From Variovorax sp. YR752 (GTDB lineage Bacteria; Pseudomonadota; Gammaproteobacteria; Burkholderiales; Burkholderiaceae_C), in NCBI GenBank assembly GCA_945860785.1, contig CAMATD010000023.1:1-35172 (forward strand): a stretch of DNA of 35,172 nucleotides. Direction: 5' to 3'. This document shows, piece after piece, positions 7,699 to 16,482 of this stretch. Both the position numbers and the translations under genes were made by a program. The notes under the pieces are model-generated. The model had not been told where the DNA came from, did no database searches, and saw nothing but the letters and a program-made list of their open reading frames with translations. Position 1 is the first letter of the stretch. Each line of letters begins with the position of its first letter.

Positions 7699-8932
7699 GC
7701 CGCTCGACGCCCAGGCCTTCGAGGTCCACCCCCGGATCGCGACCGCCGACCAGATCGGCCACCACGCGCGCGCTGCCGCACGACAGCGCCCAGCCGCTGG
7801 ACCCGTGACCGAGATTGAGCCAGACGCCCGGAATGCCGCTGGCGCCCAGCACCGGCGGACCGTCGGGCAGCATCGGCCTGGCGTCTTTCCATTGCTGCAC
7901 GCCGGATTGGAGCGTGACCGCGCCCGGGAACCAGTCGTGCAGCACCTTGTAGAGCGTTTGCACGGCGGCCGGATTCATCGCGTCCAGCGAGCCGCCGATC
8001 TTGGCGCTGCCGGCCACGCGCACACGCTGGCCCAGGCGTGAGATGGCGACCTTGTAGCGCTCGTCCATGATCGCGCTGCGCGGCGCATTGAGCGGTTCGC
8101 GCACCGGCGCGCTGACCGAGTGGCCGTAGATCGGCGCGATCGGAATGCGCAGGCCCAGCGGCCGCAGCAGCGTGGCCGAAGCCAGGCCGGCGCACATGAT
8201 CACGGCATCGAAGTGCAGGGCGTCCGAACCGCTGGCCAGCGCCAGCGAGGTGGGCGCCGCGCGGCTCAGCGGTGCGATGTCGCAGTTGAAGTGAAACTGC
8301 GCGCCGAGCGCCTCGGCCTCCCACTTGAGCAGCAGTGCGAACTGGCGGCAATTGGCGACTTCTTCTTCGGGCAGGTAGATGGCGCCCGCCAGCGATGTGT
8401 CGGCATTGAGCGCGGGCTCGATCTGCCGGGCCTCGTCGGCATCGACTTCGCGAAAAACGCTGCCGGCCGTGCGCCGCACTTCGAGCCCGGGCTGGATCAG
8501 CTTTTTCTCGCGCTTGGAGCGCAGCAGCACGAGGTAGCCGTCGCTGCGCTCATAGCTGAGCTCGCGTGCCTCGGTCACCTCGTGCAGCCGGGTGCGGCTG
8601 TAGAAGGCCAGGCGCTGCATGCGCGCGCGGTTGGCCAGGTAGGTCTCGAGCTTGCAGGCCTTCTGCCAGCGCGACATCCAGCCCAGGTCGCGCGAACTGA
8701 GCGGCCAGCGCAGCTTGAGGCGCCATGCGAGGAGAGCAGCGAGCGCAGCACCTTGGCACGCATGCCTGGTGCGGCCCACGGCGTGACGTAGCCCGGCGCG
8801 ACAACGCCGGCGTTGGCGAAGCTGGCTTCTTCTGCCGCGGCGCTCGAACACGGTCACTTCATGGCCCTCGGAAACCAGTTCCCAGGCGGTGGTGACGCCG
8901 ATGATGCCGGCGCCCACGATCGCGATTTTCAT
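7688..8932 (-). CDS. DadA-like FAD-dependent D-amino acid dehydrogenase, N-terminal region double-frameshifted
   Basis: The DAO/DadA family oxidises D-amino acids to keto acids at the inner membrane face. An N-terminal FAD-binding GAGIIG is followed by the DadA substrate domain, and the end LNLGHGSSGWALSCGS is the family's C-terminal FAD motif. Residues about 35-73 are unlike any family member (Arg/Ala-rich). Reading another frame between about 8840 and 8720 instead gives EEASFANAGVVAPGYVTPW, then GMRAKVLRSLLSSHG, the conserved DadA segment. One extra base near 8837-8840 and one missing base near 8718-8722 would restore a continuous DadA N-terminus; together they cancel, so the 414-codon frame stays open. 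The protein as written probably could not bind FAD properly. The upstream amidase gene on the same strand ends 54 bp away. The exact substrate is unknown, so no symbol is given. Confidence 0.8.
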   Translation of the reverse strand: MKIAIVGAGIIGVTTAWELVSEGHEVTVFERRGRRSQLRQRRRCRAGLRHAVGRTRHACQGAALAALLAWRLKLRWPLSSRDLGWMSRWQKACKLETYLANRARMQRLAFYSRTRLHEVTEARELSYERSDGYLVLLRSKREKKLIQPGLEVRRTAGSVFREVDADEARQIEPALNADTSLAGAIYLPEEEVANCRQFALLLKWEAEALGAQFHFNCDIAPLSRAAPTSLALASGSDALHFDAVIMCAGLASATLLRPLGLRIPIAPIYGHSVSAPVREPLNAPRSAIMDERYKVAISRLGQRVRVAGSAKIGGSLDAMNPAAVQTLYKVLHDWFPGAVTLQSGVQQWKDARPMLPDGPPVLGASGIPGVWLNLGHGSSGWALSCGSARVVADLVGGRDPGVDLEGLGVERLSL

Positions 8933-8986
8933 TGAGTTTTATGAGTAAAAAGAGGCAGCTGGCGCCCGTGGAGAGGACGCAGTCAG

Positions 8987-10312
8987 CTATTGTTTTTGCA
9001 GCGCTCGCTCCGCCTGCAGGGTGATGGCGAGCACGGCGTCATCATGCAGCGCAGCATGCCACAGCATCAGGCCGACCGGCAATTCACCGGCGGCGTGGCA
9101 GGGCAGCGAGATGGCGCAGCCGTCGAGCATGTTGACGGTCGACGGGTTGCGCAGCAGCAGCGCATTGACGCGGAAGAATTCATCGTCGCGCTCGGCGCCC
9201 GGCGCCACGCTGGCGATGGACGGCGCGGTGATCGGCACGGTCGGCGAGAGCACGGCATCGAAGGGCGCAAGCGCCGTCTCGACGCGGGCGATCCAGTCGC
9301 GGCGGGCGTTAATCAGGTCGATGTATTCGTGTGCCTTCATTCCGGCGCCGCGCAGGATGCGCTGGGCCACGCGCGGGTCGTAGCCCGCGCCGCTGCGTTC
9401 CAGCAGCAGCCGGTGCCAGGCGTGCGATTCGGCGGCCGAGAAGCCGCCCGTGGCGTTGATCGCCTGCAGGTCGGCCAGTTCGGGCAGTTCGATTTCCTCG
9501 ATATGGGCGCCTGCGGCGCGAAGCGCCTTCAGCGTGCGCTCGAAGGCGTTGGCGACTGCAGGCTCGATGCCGTCGAAGAAAACGTTCTTCACGATGGCCA
9601 GCTTGTAGGCGGCCAGCGAAGCAGCGCCGGCCGTCACGCGCCGTGCCGAGAGGATTTCGTGGGCCGTGATCGCATCGCGCACCGAGCGCGTCATGGCGCA
9701 CACCGTGTCGAGCGTGGTCGAGAGCGGCAGCGCGCCGTCGGCCGGCACGAGGCGGGCCGTGCTCTTGAAGCCGACGATGCCGTTCAGCGCCGCCGGAATG
9801 CGGATCGAGCCGCCGGTGTCGGAGCCCAGACCGATGAAGGCGGCCCCGCTGGCCACCGAGATTGCCGCGCCGGACGACGAGCCGCCCGGAATGCGCGGCG
9901 TGCCCGTGTCGCTCACGTTGGCCGGCGTGCCGTGGTGCGGATTGACGCCCACGCCCGAGAAGGCGAACTCGCTCATGTTGGTGCGCCCCGTCGGCACACC
10001 ACCTGCGGCGCGAAGGCGCGCCACCGCGATGGCATCGGCTTTTGCCGCCGGTGCGTGGGCCAGCACCACGGAGCCGGCCGGTGTCGGCTGGCCTTCGATA
10101 TCGAACAGGTCCTTGCTGGTGAAGGCCAGTCCCGCGAGCCGGCTTTCAGGCACCGATCTTGCAGCGCCCTGGCGGGCTTCGTCGAACATCGTGCGGGTGA
10201 AAACGTGAGCGCAGGCCGGGGACCGCGAGATGTCGATGGCTCGCTCCATTTCGGTGTGTGCATCGGTGCCACCTGCCAGAAGGGTGAGACGGGTGGCGTG
10301 AAGGTCGTTCAT
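8987..10312 (-). CDS. amidase (amidase-signature family)
   Basis: Amidase-signature enzymes hydrolyse carboxamides with a Ser-cisSer-Lys triad. Here the triad is Lys67 (FTSKDLF), Ser145 (PGGSSSGAA) and the nucleophile Ser169 ([12 protein letters not shown]). The fold is complete at 441 residues. The family includes GatA, but this gene is not beside gatB or gatC, and the loops are those of a free-standing amidase, so it is unlikely to be the tRNA amidotransferase subunit. It is the first gene of a minus-strand pair with the DadA-like dehydrogenase. That pairing would suit breakdown of D-amino acid amides, which is inference only. It diverges from the rpsB promoter; no Shine-Dalgarno sequence precedes the ATG. 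Confidence 0.9.
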   Translation of the reverse strand: MNDLHATRLTLLAGGTDAHTEMERAIDISRSPACAHVFTRTMFDEARQGAARSVPESRLAGLAFTSKDLFDIEGQPTPAGSVVLAHAPAAKADAIAVARLRAAGGVPTGRTNMSEFAFSGVGVNPHHGTPANVSDTGTPRIPGGSSSGAAISVASGAAFIGLGSDTGGSIRIPAALNGIVGFKSTARLVPADGALPLSTTLDTVCAMTRSVRDAITAHEILSARRVTAGAASLAAYKLAIVKNVFFDGIEPAVANAFERTLKALRAAGAHIEEIELPELADLQAINATGGFSAAESHAWHRLLLERSGAGYDPRVAQRILRGAGMKAHEYIDLINARRDWIARVETALAPFDAVLSPTVPITAPSIASVAPGAERDDEFFRVNALLLRNPSTVNMLDGCAISLPCHAAGELPVGLMLWHAALHDDAVLAITLQAERALQKQ

Positions 10313-10375
10313 GGGTGGCTGCGGGTGCCGTGGGACCGGCTCGGTTCAAGAGGGAAAGAGGGGCAGGGGCCGTGC

Positions 10376-10381
10376 TATACT
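10376..10381 (+). promoter_or_regulatory. extended -10 promoter of rpsB-tsf (TGCTATACT)
   Basis: TATACT preceded by TGC makes an extended -10 element. The -35 region is purine-rich and poor, as tolerated by extended -10 promoters. Transcription would start near 10388 and leave a leader of about 138 nt. The leader begins with a small hairpin (TCGCT 10391-10395 pairing with AGCGA 10401-10405). In E. coli the rpsB leader is the target of S2 autoregulation; whether this leader acts the same way cannot be told from one sequence. Confidence 0.6.
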
Positions 10382-10525
10382 CTTTGGGTCTCGCTGGTCG
10401 AGCGACGGTTCCCGTTGCATCCAGTCAAACACATCCGCAAACCGGCCCAATCAAGGTGTTGTGACTCCCTTCAAAAGGAGCACAAAACGGGCTGGATTTT
10501 AGACCCAACCTTTGGAGTAATTTCA

Positions 10526-11281
10526 ATGTCTACCACCATGCGCGAAATGCTGGAAGCCGGTGTCCATTTCGGTCACCAAACCCGCTTCTGGAACCCCAAG
10601 ATGGCCCCGTTCATCTTCGGTCATCGCAACAAGATTCACATCATCAACCTGGAAAAATCGCTCCCGATGTTCCAGGACGCGATGAAGTACGCCAAGCAAC
10701 TCACGGCCAACCGCGGCACGATCCTGATGGTCGGCACCAAGCGCCAGGCCCGTGAAATCGTCGCTGCAGAAGCCCGCCGCGCCGGCGTGCCTTTTGTTGA
10801 CACCCGCTGGCTCGGCGGCATGCTGACCAACTTCAAGACCGTCAAAACCTCGATCAAGCGTCTGAAGGACATGAAGGCCCAGCAGGAAGCCGGCCTCGAC
10901 AGCCTGAGCAAGAAAGAGCAGCTCACGTTCTCGCGCGAAATCGCGAAGCTCGAAAAGGACATCGGCGGCATCCAGGACATGGCTGCTTTGCCTGATGCCA
11001 TCTTCGTGATCGACGTGGGCTTCCACAAGATCGCCGTGGCCGAAGCCAAGAAGCTCGGCATTCCGCTGATCGGCGTGGTGGACTCCAACCACTCGCCCGA
11101 AGGCATCGACTACGTGATCCCTGGCAACGACGACTCGTCCAAGGCCGTCACGCTGTACGCACGCGGCATCGCCGACGCGATCATCGAAGGCCGCAACAGC
11201 GCCACCGGTGACGTGGTCAAGGCCATCGCCGAAGGCAACAGCGACGAATTCGTCGAAGTCGAAGAAAGCGCTTCGGCCTGA
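10526..11281 (+). CDS. rpsB: 30S ribosomal protein S2
   Basis: S2 binds late to the 30S subunit next to S1 and is needed for S1 recruitment. The start [26 protein letters not shown] is replaced here by its landmarks: [11 protein letters not shown] and [13 protein letters not shown] are the family signature, and [15 protein letters not shown] and [18 protein letters not shown] are its other conserved blocks. The product is 251 residues, the usual bacterial length. ATG 10526 follows TTTGGAGT (10511-10518). The C-terminus is acidic ([11 protein letters not shown]). The gene heads the rpsB-tsf transcription unit, with an attenuator-like terminator before tsf. Confidence 0.98.
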   Translation: MSTTMREMLEAGVHFGHQTRFWNPKMAPFIFGHRNKIHIINLEKSLPMFQDAMKYAKQLTANRGTILMVGTKRQAREIVAAEARRAGVPFVDTRWLGGMLTNFKTVKTSIKRLKDMKAQQEAGLDSLSKKEQLTFSREIAKLEKDIGGIQDMAALPDAIFVIDVGFHKIAVAEAKKLGIPLIGVVDSNHSPEGIDYVIPGNDDSSKAVTLYARGIADAIIEGRNSATGDVVKAIAEGNSDEFVEVEESASA

Positions 11282-11303
11282 TTGGCGCGCTCGCGAGCCT
11301 GAA

Positions 11304-11330
11304 GAAGGGGCTTTGGTGCCCCTTCTTTTT
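11304..11330 (+). terminator. intrinsic terminator/attenuator between rpsB and tsf
   Basis: An 8-bp perfect stem (GAAGGGGC 11304-11311 with GCCCCTTC 11318-11325), a 6-base loop and a run of five T make a textbook terminator. No promoter is evident in the 33 bp between it and tsf, so it must be leaky if tsf is expressed from the rpsB promoter. A partial terminator at the same place is known in E. coli and sets the S2 to EF-Ts ratio. Confidence 0.85.
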
Positions 11331-11362
11331 AACTTGATTTTTGGATTTACGGAGATACAACA

Positions 11363-12286
11363 ATGGCTGCAATCACCGCAAGCATGGTCGGCGAACTGCG
11401 CGCAAAGACCGACGCGCTGATGATGGAATGCAAGCAGGCCCTGACCGAGGCCGACGGCAACATGGAAAAGGCCGAAGAGCTGCTGCGCATCAAGCTCGGC
11501 AACAAGGCCGGCAAGGCATCGGACCGCATCACCGCCGAAGGCGTGGTCACGGCTTATGTCGACGGCGCTGTCGGCGGCATGATCGAAATCAATTGCGAAA
11601 CCGACTTCGTCACCAAGAACGACAGCTTCCTGGCTCTGGCCAACGCCGCCGCGATGCTGGTCGCCAAGAACAACCCCGCGGACATCGCTGCGCTGGGCGC
11701 GCTGGCCTACGAGCAGGACGGCTTCGGCCCCACGCTCGAAGACGTGCGCAAGGGCCTGATCGGCAAGATCGGCGAGAACATGAGCTTCCGCCGCTTCAAG
11801 CACTTCACGGGCAACGGCAAGCTGGCTTCGTACCTGCACGGTACGCGCATCGGCGTGATGGTCGAGTTCGAGGGTGACGACACCCCGGCCAAGGACGTCG
11901 CGATGCACATCGCCGCCATGAAGCCGGTCGCGATCTCGTCGGCCGACGTGCCTGTCGAGCTGATCGAAAAAGAGCGCGCCGTGGCTGCCGGCAAGGCTGC
12001 CGAAGACCGCAAGGTCGCCGAAGCCGAAGGCAAGAAGCCGCAGTCCGACGACATCGTTGCCAAGCGCATCGAAGGCGGCGTGCAGAAGTACCTCAAGGAA
12101 GTCTCGCTGCACAACCAGCCGTTCGTGAAGAACGACAAGCAGACCGTCGAGCAGATGCTCAAGGCCGCCAACACCAGCATCAAGGGCTTCACCCTGTATG
12201 TGGTCGGCGAAGGCATTAAGAAGAAAGTTGACGACTTTGCTGCCGAAGTCGCTGCGCAAGTCGCAGCAGCCAAGGCTGCTGCTTAA
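11363..12286 (+). CDS. tsf: elongation factor Ts
   Basis: EF-Ts is the guanine-nucleotide exchange factor that regenerates EF-Tu-GTP. The N-terminal UBA-like domain (residues 1-55, [16 protein letters not shown]) is followed by the TDFVTKN signature of the core that inserts into EF-Tu, then two core subdomains, including the conserved block HNQPFVKND near residue 252. At 307 residues it is slightly longer than E. coli EF-Ts (283). ATG 11363 follows ACGGAG. It sits between two terminators, one after rpsB and one after its own stop. Confidence 0.98.
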   Translation: MAAITASMVGELRAKTDALMMECKQALTEADGNMEKAEELLRIKLGNKAGKASDRITAEGVVTAYVDGAVGGMIEINCETDFVTKNDSFLALANAAAMLVAKNNPADIAALGALAYEQDGFGPTLEDVRKGLIGKIGENMSFRRFKHFTGNGKLASYLHGTRIGVMVEFEGDDTPAKDVAMHIAAMKPVAISSADVPVELIEKERAVAAGKAAEDRKVAEAEGKKPQSDDIVAKRIEGGVQKYLKEVSLHNQPFVKNDKQTVEQMLKAANTSIKGFTLYVVGEGIKKKVDDFAAEVAAQVAAAKAAA

Positions 12287-12302
12287 GCCTTTAGGGCTCC
12301 AG

Positions 12303-12334
12303 CGACGGTTTGCTCACGCATGCCGTCGTTTTTT
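12303..12334 (+). terminator. intrinsic terminator after tsf
   Basis: The arms CGACGG (12303-12308) and CCGTCG (12323-12328) pair perfectly across a 14-base loop and are followed by six T. It closes the rpsB-tsf unit 16 bp after the tsf stop. It implies a separate promoter for pyrH in the short stretch 12335-12382, but I cannot pick one out with confidence. Confidence 0.8.
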
Positions 12335-12382
12335 CATCGCTACGTTTTAAACTCGTCCAAGCCAACTCAAAGGAAATTGCCC

Positions 12383-13105
12383 ATGTCTGATGCCCGCCCG
12401 GCCCACAAGCGAATCTTGTTGAAGCTGTCGGGAGAGGCGTTGATGGGCGATGACGCCTTCGGCATCAACCGCGCGACCATCGTGCGCATGGTGCAGGAGG
12501 TGGCCGAGGTCGTGAACATGGGCGTCCAGGTGGCGGTCGTGATCGGCGGCGGCAACATCTTCCGCGGCGTCGCAGGTGGCTCGGTCGGCATGGACCGCGC
12601 CACGGCCGACTACATGGGCATGCTGGCCACCGTGATGAACTCGCTGGCCCTGGCCGACGCGATGGACAAGCAGGGCCTCGTGGCCCGCGTGATGTCCGCC
12701 ATCGCGATCGAGCAGGTGGTCGAGCCCTATGTGCGTCCCAAGGCCTTGCAGTACCTCGAAGAGGGCAAGGTCGTGGTGTTCGCTGCCGGCACCGGCAATC
12801 CGTTCTTCACCACCGACACGGCGGCTGCGCTGCGCGGGGCCGAGATCGGCGCCGAGCTGGTGCTCAAGGCGACCAAGGTGGACGGCGTCTACACCGCCGA
12901 TCCCAAGACCAACCCCAACGCAACGCGCTACGTCTCGCTGTCCTTCGACGAGGCGATCGCAAAGAATCTCGGCATCATGGACGCCACGGCCTTCGCGCTG
13001 TGCCGCGACCAGAAGCTGCCGATCAAGGTGTTCTCGATCCTCAAGAACGGTGCGCTGAAGCGTGTCGTGATGGGCGAGGACGAGGGCACGCTGGTGCATG
13101 CCTAG
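12383..13105 (+). CDS. pyrH: uridylate (UMP) kinase
   Basis: PyrH phosphorylates UMP to UDP, the committed step to UTP and CTP, as a cytoplasmic hexamer of the amino-acid-kinase fold. Landmarks are [13 protein letters not shown] (phosphate-binding Lys), [11 protein letters not shown], the UMP-binding region around [17 protein letters not shown], and the C-terminal ATP-binding region with [11 protein letters not shown]. The length of 240 residues equals the family norm. The frame is open back to 12320, but ATG 12383 is preceded by AAAGGAAA at the right distance and matches the family start. It heads the long run of closely packed genes that reaches the methyltransferase gene at 24996; frr begins 11 bp after its stop. 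Confidence 0.97.
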   Translation: MSDARPAHKRILLKLSGEALMGDDAFGINRATIVRMVQEVAEVVNMGVQVAVVIGGGNIFRGVAGGSVGMDRATADYMGMLATVMNSLALADAMDKQGLVARVMSAIAIEQVVEPYVRPKALQYLEEGKVVVFAAGTGNPFFTTDTAAALRGAEIGAELVLKATKVDGVYTADPKTNPNATRYVSLSFDEAIAKNLGIMDATAFALCRDQKLPIKVFSILKNGALKRVVMGEDEGTLVHA

Positions 13106-13116
13106 GAGTATTTGAG

Positions 13117-13677
13117 ATGACCATTGCAGAGATCCGCAATGCGACCGACGCGAAGATGAATCAGTCGCTCGCCGCATTCCAGAACAACCTCACCAAGATC
13201 CGTACCGGCCGTGCCAACTCGGCGCTGCTCGACTCGATCCACGTCGACTACTACGGCTCGCAAGTGCCGCTGAGCCAGGTGGCGAACGTGTCGGTGCTCG
13301 ACTCGCGCACCATCAGCGTCCAGCCGTGGGCAAAGGGCATGGGCGCCAAGATCGAAAAGGCCATCCGCGAAAGCGACCTCGGCCTGAACCCCGCATCGAT
13401 GGGCGACCTGATCCGCGTGCCGCTGCCCGCCATGAGCGAAGAGCGCCGCAGGGAAATGACCAAGCTGGTCCGCAACGAAGGCGAGACCGCCAAGATCGCC
13501 ACGCGCAACCTGCGTCGCGACGCGAACGAGTCGGTCAAGAAGCTGGTGAAAGACAAGCTCGCCTCCGAAGACGACCAGAAGCGCGCCGAAGCCGAGATCC
13601 AGAAGGTCACCGACCGCCACATCTCGGAAATCGACCGCCTGGTCGCGGCCAAGGAAGCGGAGATCATGGCCGTTTGA
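13117..13677 (+). CDS. frr: ribosome recycling factor
   Basis: RRF, with EF-G, splits post-termination ribosomes. The 186-residue protein has the expected three-helix bundle interrupted by a small beta domain (about 30-105). Conserved features are [13 protein letters not shown], the VDYYG strand and the C-terminal helix ending in [13 protein letters not shown] 13117 is preceded by AGGAG (13104-13108), which overlaps the pyrH stop codon, so translation of the two genes is probably coupled. Confidence 0.98.
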   Translation: MTIAEIRNATDAKMNQSLAAFQNNLTKIRTGRANSALLDSIHVDYYGSQVPLSQVANVSVLDSRTISVQPWAKGMGAKIEKAIRESDLGLNPASMGDLIRVPLPAMSEERRREMTKLVRNEGETAKIATRNLRRDANESVKKLVKDKLASEDDQKRAEAEIQKVTDRHISEIDRLVAAKEAEIMAV

Positions 13678-13685
13678 GGCCCATC

Positions 13686-14405
13686 ATGGCCTCTTCACCG
13701 CCGCGCATTCCCCACCACGTTGCCATCGTCATGGACGGCAACGGCCGGTGGGCCACGCGGCGCTTCCTGCCTCGCGTGGCAGGGCACAAGCAGGGCGTTG
13801 AATCGCTGCGGCGCTGCGTCAAGGCGTGCGCCAATCGCGGCGTGGGCGTTCTCACCGTCTTCGCGTTCTCTTCGGAAAACTGGAACCGTCCCGTCGAAGA
13901 AGTCTCCGGGCTGATGGAGCTGATGGTCGGCGCGCTGGCACGCGAGGTGCCGCGCCTGAACCGCGACGGCGTGCGGCTGCATTTCGTCGGCGAGCGCGCA
14001 GGCCTGTCGCCGAAAATTGTGGCTGCCCTGGTCGGGGCCGAGGAGACCACGGCGCACAACACGCGACTCGTGCTCAACATCTGCTTCAACTATGGCGGGC
14101 GCTGGGACATTGCCCAGGCTGCGGCCAAGCTCGCCGAGCAGGGCGAGCCTTTGACCGAAGCCAATCTCGATCGCGCCATGGCACTGGCCCATGTACCCGA
14201 TCCCGATCTGTTCATCCGCACGGGCGGCGAGCAGCGGTTGTCGAATTTCCTCCTCTGGCAAAGCGCTTATGCCGAGCTGTTCTTCAGCGACAAGCTCTGG
14301 CCCGAATTCGACGAGGCCGCGCTGGACGAGGCCATCGCTGCATTCCAGAGCCGCGAGCGCCGCTTTGGCCAAACCTCGGCACAGGTCACGTCCGCCACGG
14401 CCTGA
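13686..14405 (+). CDS. uppS: undecaprenyl pyrophosphate synthase (cis-prenyltransferase)
   Basis: UppS adds eight isoprene units to farnesyl diphosphate to make the C55 carrier lipid for peptidoglycan and LPS O-antigen. The signature [10 protein letters not shown] holds the catalytic Asp17. The later motifs [11 protein letters not shown] and [16 protein letters not shown] bind substrate and complete the family set. The product is 239 residues. GAGG at 13676-13679 overlaps the frr stop and stands 6 bases before ATG 13686. The frame is open far upstream in frr, but the family begins close to the HHVAIVMDG block, which supports this start. Confidence 0.97.
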   Translation: MASSPPRIPHHVAIVMDGNGRWATRRFLPRVAGHKQGVESLRRCVKACANRGVGVLTVFAFSSENWNRPVEEVSGLMELMVGALAREVPRLNRDGVRLHFVGERAGLSPKIVAALVGAEETTAHNTRLVLNICFNYGGRWDIAQAAAKLAEQGEPLTEANLDRAMALAHVPDPDLFIRTGGEQRLSNFLLWQSAYAELFFSDKLWPEFDEAALDEAIAAFQSRERRFGQTSAQVTSATA

Positions 14406-14423
14406 AAGCCCGACAACCCCCGA

Positions 14424-15269
14424 ATGCTCAAACAACGCATCCTCACGGTGATCGTGCTGCTCGCGATCCTGCTGCCAGCGCTGTTCTACCGAAACTACAT
14501 TCCATTTTCCTGCGTGATGCTGGTGCTGATCGGCGCCGCCGCCTGGGAGTGGGGCCGCCTCAACGGCTATGGCCAGCGGCTGTCGGTGTTCCTGGGCATC
14601 GAGACGGTGGTACTTTGCGCGCTGTCGTGGTGGCTGGGCCTGCTCGAACAGCCCCTGGTCCTGATGTGGACCCTGACCAGTGCGGCCTGGGTGCTGGGTG
14701 GTGCTGCGCTGCTGCGCGTGGCGGTGCCGGGCTGGCCTCGCATTCCCCGGGGGCTTCGTCTGGTCGGCGGCCTGCTGGCGCTGTGGGTCGCGTGGCTGGC
14801 GGCCGTGCAGGCGCGCATGGTCGGCATCAATTTCCTGCTCTCGATCCTAGTGCTGGTCTGGGTGGCGGACGTGTTCGCCTATTGCGCGGGCCGGGCCTTC
14901 GGCCTGAAGTTCACGCGCGGCAAGCTGGCGCCCGCGATCAGCCCCGGCAAGAGCTGGGAAGGCGTGTGGGGCGGAATGATCGGCGTCATCGTGCTGGCCT
15001 TCGCCTGGGTCTGGGCCGACAAGAGCCTTGGCGCCACGGTGCCCAGCCTCTACACCCGACTGAACGAGCGCGGCTGGTGGCTGTTGCTGATCGGCGCGGT
15101 GTTCCTCGCGGCGATGAGCGTCGTGGGCGATCTGGTCGAATCGCTGATCAAACGCAGCGCCGGCGCCAAGGACAGCAGCCGGCTGCTCCCCGGTCACGGG
15201 GGTGTGCTCGACCGCGTGGATGCCCTCTTGCCCGCACTTCCCATTGCCATGATGCTGGCCTTCCTGTGA
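14424..15269 (+). CDS. cdsA: phosphatidate cytidylyltransferase (CDP-diglyceride synthase)
   Basis: CdsA converts phosphatidic acid and CTP to CDP-diacylglycerol, the branch point for all phospholipids, in the inner membrane. The 281-residue protein is mostly hydrophobic with about seven to eight transmembrane helices. The C-terminal signature reads [13 protein letters not shown] then [13 protein letters not shown], with the metal-binding Asp residues. The Shine-Dalgarno sequence is weak. The stop codon TGA is shared with the GTG start of dxr (GTGA overlap), so the two are translationally coupled. Isoprenoid and phospholipid precursor genes are thus next to each other, as in E. coli. Confidence 0.97.
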   Translation: MLKQRILTVIVLLAILLPALFYRNYIPFSCVMLVLIGAAAWEWGRLNGYGQRLSVFLGIETVVLCALSWWLGLLEQPLVLMWTLTSAAWVLGGAALLRVAVPGWPRIPRGLRLVGGLLALWVAWLAAVQARMVGINFLLSILVLVWVADVFAYCAGRAFGLKFTRGKLAPAISPGKSWEGVWGGMIGVIVLAFAWVWADKSLGATVPSLYTRLNERGWWLLLIGAVFLAAMSVVGDLVESLIKRSAGAKDSSRLLPGHGGVLDRVDALLPALPIAMMLAFL

Positions 15270-16453
15270 ACACTCCCAAACAACGCGTCACTGTGCTGGG
15301 CTCGACCGGGTCGGTCGGTGTCAGCACGCTCGACGTCATTGCCCGGCACCCCGAGCGCTTCGAGGTCTTCGCGCTGTCCGCGGCCACCAAGGTGGACGAG
15401 ATGCTGGCGCAGTGCGCGCAGTTCTCGCCGCAGTTCGCCGTCATGGCCAGTGCGCCGCATGCCGCATTGCTGGCTGAAAAGCTCAAGCAGAGCAACCTGA
15501 AGACCCGGGTTCTGACAGGCAAAGATGCTATTGAAAAGATAGCTTCCCACGACGAGGTCGATGCCGTCATGGCCGCCATCGTGGGCGCTGCAGGGCTTGG
15601 CCCCTGCCTGGCCGCCGCGCGTGCAGGCAAGCGGCTGCTGCTGGCGAACAAGGAAGCCCTGGTCGTCAGTGGCGAGCTGTTCATGCGCACGGTGCGCGAG
15701 GGCGGCGCCACGCTGCTGCCAATCGACAGCGAGCATTCGGCCATCTTCCAGTCGCTGCCCGAAGACCCGTCCACCTGGGCCCGGCGCATCGACAAGATCA
15801 TCCTGACGGCTTCAGGCGGCCCGTTCCGCACCCGCGCGCCCGACACCCTGGGCACCGTGACGCCAGAGCAGGCCTGCGCCCATCCGAACTGGGTCATGGG
15901 CCGCAAGATCTCGGTCGACTCGGCCACGATGATGAACAAGGCGCTCGAAGTGATCGAGGCCCGCCACCTGTTCGGCGTTTCGCCCGAGCAGATCGAGGTC
16001 GTCATCCATCCGCAGAGCGTGGTGCACTCGATGGTGCAGTTCACCGACGCCTCGGTCATCGCCCAGCTCGGCACGCCCGACATGCGGGTGCCGATCGCCG
16101 TCGGCCTGGCCTGGCCCGAGCGCATCGAGAGCGGGGCGGCGCGGCTCGACTTCCGCCAGATGGCGTCGCTCACATTCGATGCCCCCGACGCGGCGCTTTT
16201 CCCTGGACTGGGTCTTGCGTGGCATGCGCTGCGCGCAGCGCCCGGCACGACGGCGGTGCTCAATGCGGCCAACGAGGTCGCTGTCGAAGCTTTTCTGGAC
16301 CGGCGCCTGCGTTTCGATCGAATTCATGCGGTCAACATGGAAACTTTGGAAACAGTCGCCCCCTCCAAGCCCGCATCGCTGGCCGACCTGCTGGCGCTCG
16401 ATGCCAGCGCCCGTGCGGCGGCCAATGCCGCAGCGCTGCGTTTCGCAGCCTGA
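15266..16453 (+). CDS. dxr: 1-deoxy-D-xylulose 5-phosphate reductoisomerase
   Basis: Dxr (IspC) makes 2-C-methyl-D-erythritol 4-phosphate, the first committed step of the MEP isoprenoid pathway, using NADPH and a divalent metal. The NADPH motif GSTGSVG is at residues 12-18. The metal/substrate block is [11 protein letters not shown], and the flexible active-site region holds ASGGPFR and [20 protein letters not shown]. The GTG start at 15266 overlaps the cdsA stop by four bases; the frame is open much further upstream but not with Dxr sequence. The product is 395 residues. The codons for DAIEKIAS (15524-15547) contain the inverted repeat GCTATTGAAAAGATAGC and the rare Ile codon ATA, unlike the rest of the gene. 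Confidence 0.97.
   Translation: MNTPKQRVTVLGSTGSVGVSTLDVIARHPERFEVFALSAATKVDEMLAQCAQFSPQFAVMASAPHAALLAEKLKQSNLKTRVLTGKDAIEKIASHDEVDAVMAAIVGAAGLGPCLAAARAGKRLLLANKEALVVSGELFMRTVREGGATLLPIDSEHSAIFQSLPEDPSTWARRIDKIILTASGGPFRTRAPDTLGTVTPEQACAHPNWVMGRKISVDSATMMNKALEVIEARHLFGVSPEQIEVVIHPQSVVHSMVQFTDASVIAQLGTPDMRVPIAVGLAWPERIESGAARLDFRQMASLTFDAPDAALFPGLGLAWHALRAAPGTTAVLNAANEVAVEAFLDRRLRFDRIHAVNMETLETVAPSKPASLADLLALDASARAAANAAALRFAA
15527..15543. repeat. short inverted repeat inside dxr
   Basis: GCTAT and ATAGC flank a 7-base A-rich spacer. The element is AT-rich in GC-rich coding sequence and brings AT-ending codons, including ATA. It resembles a short dispersed inverted repeat that I associate with Comamonadaceae genomes; a degenerate relative is at 25221-25236. 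Confidence 0.45.
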
Positions 16454-16482
16454 CCTGACACCCTTCCGATCCGAGGACCCCG

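Noticed and set aside
8987-10312. Amidase as GatA of the tRNA amidotransferase
   Set aside because: No gatB or gatC is nearby, and it pairs with a DadA-like gene; the free-standing amidase reading is simpler.
8990-10525. Plus-strand open frame running through the amidase gene into rpsB
   Set aside because: Upstream of 10526 it is the antisense of the amidase; only the rpsB part is protein-like, and the rpsB start has its own Shine-Dalgarno.
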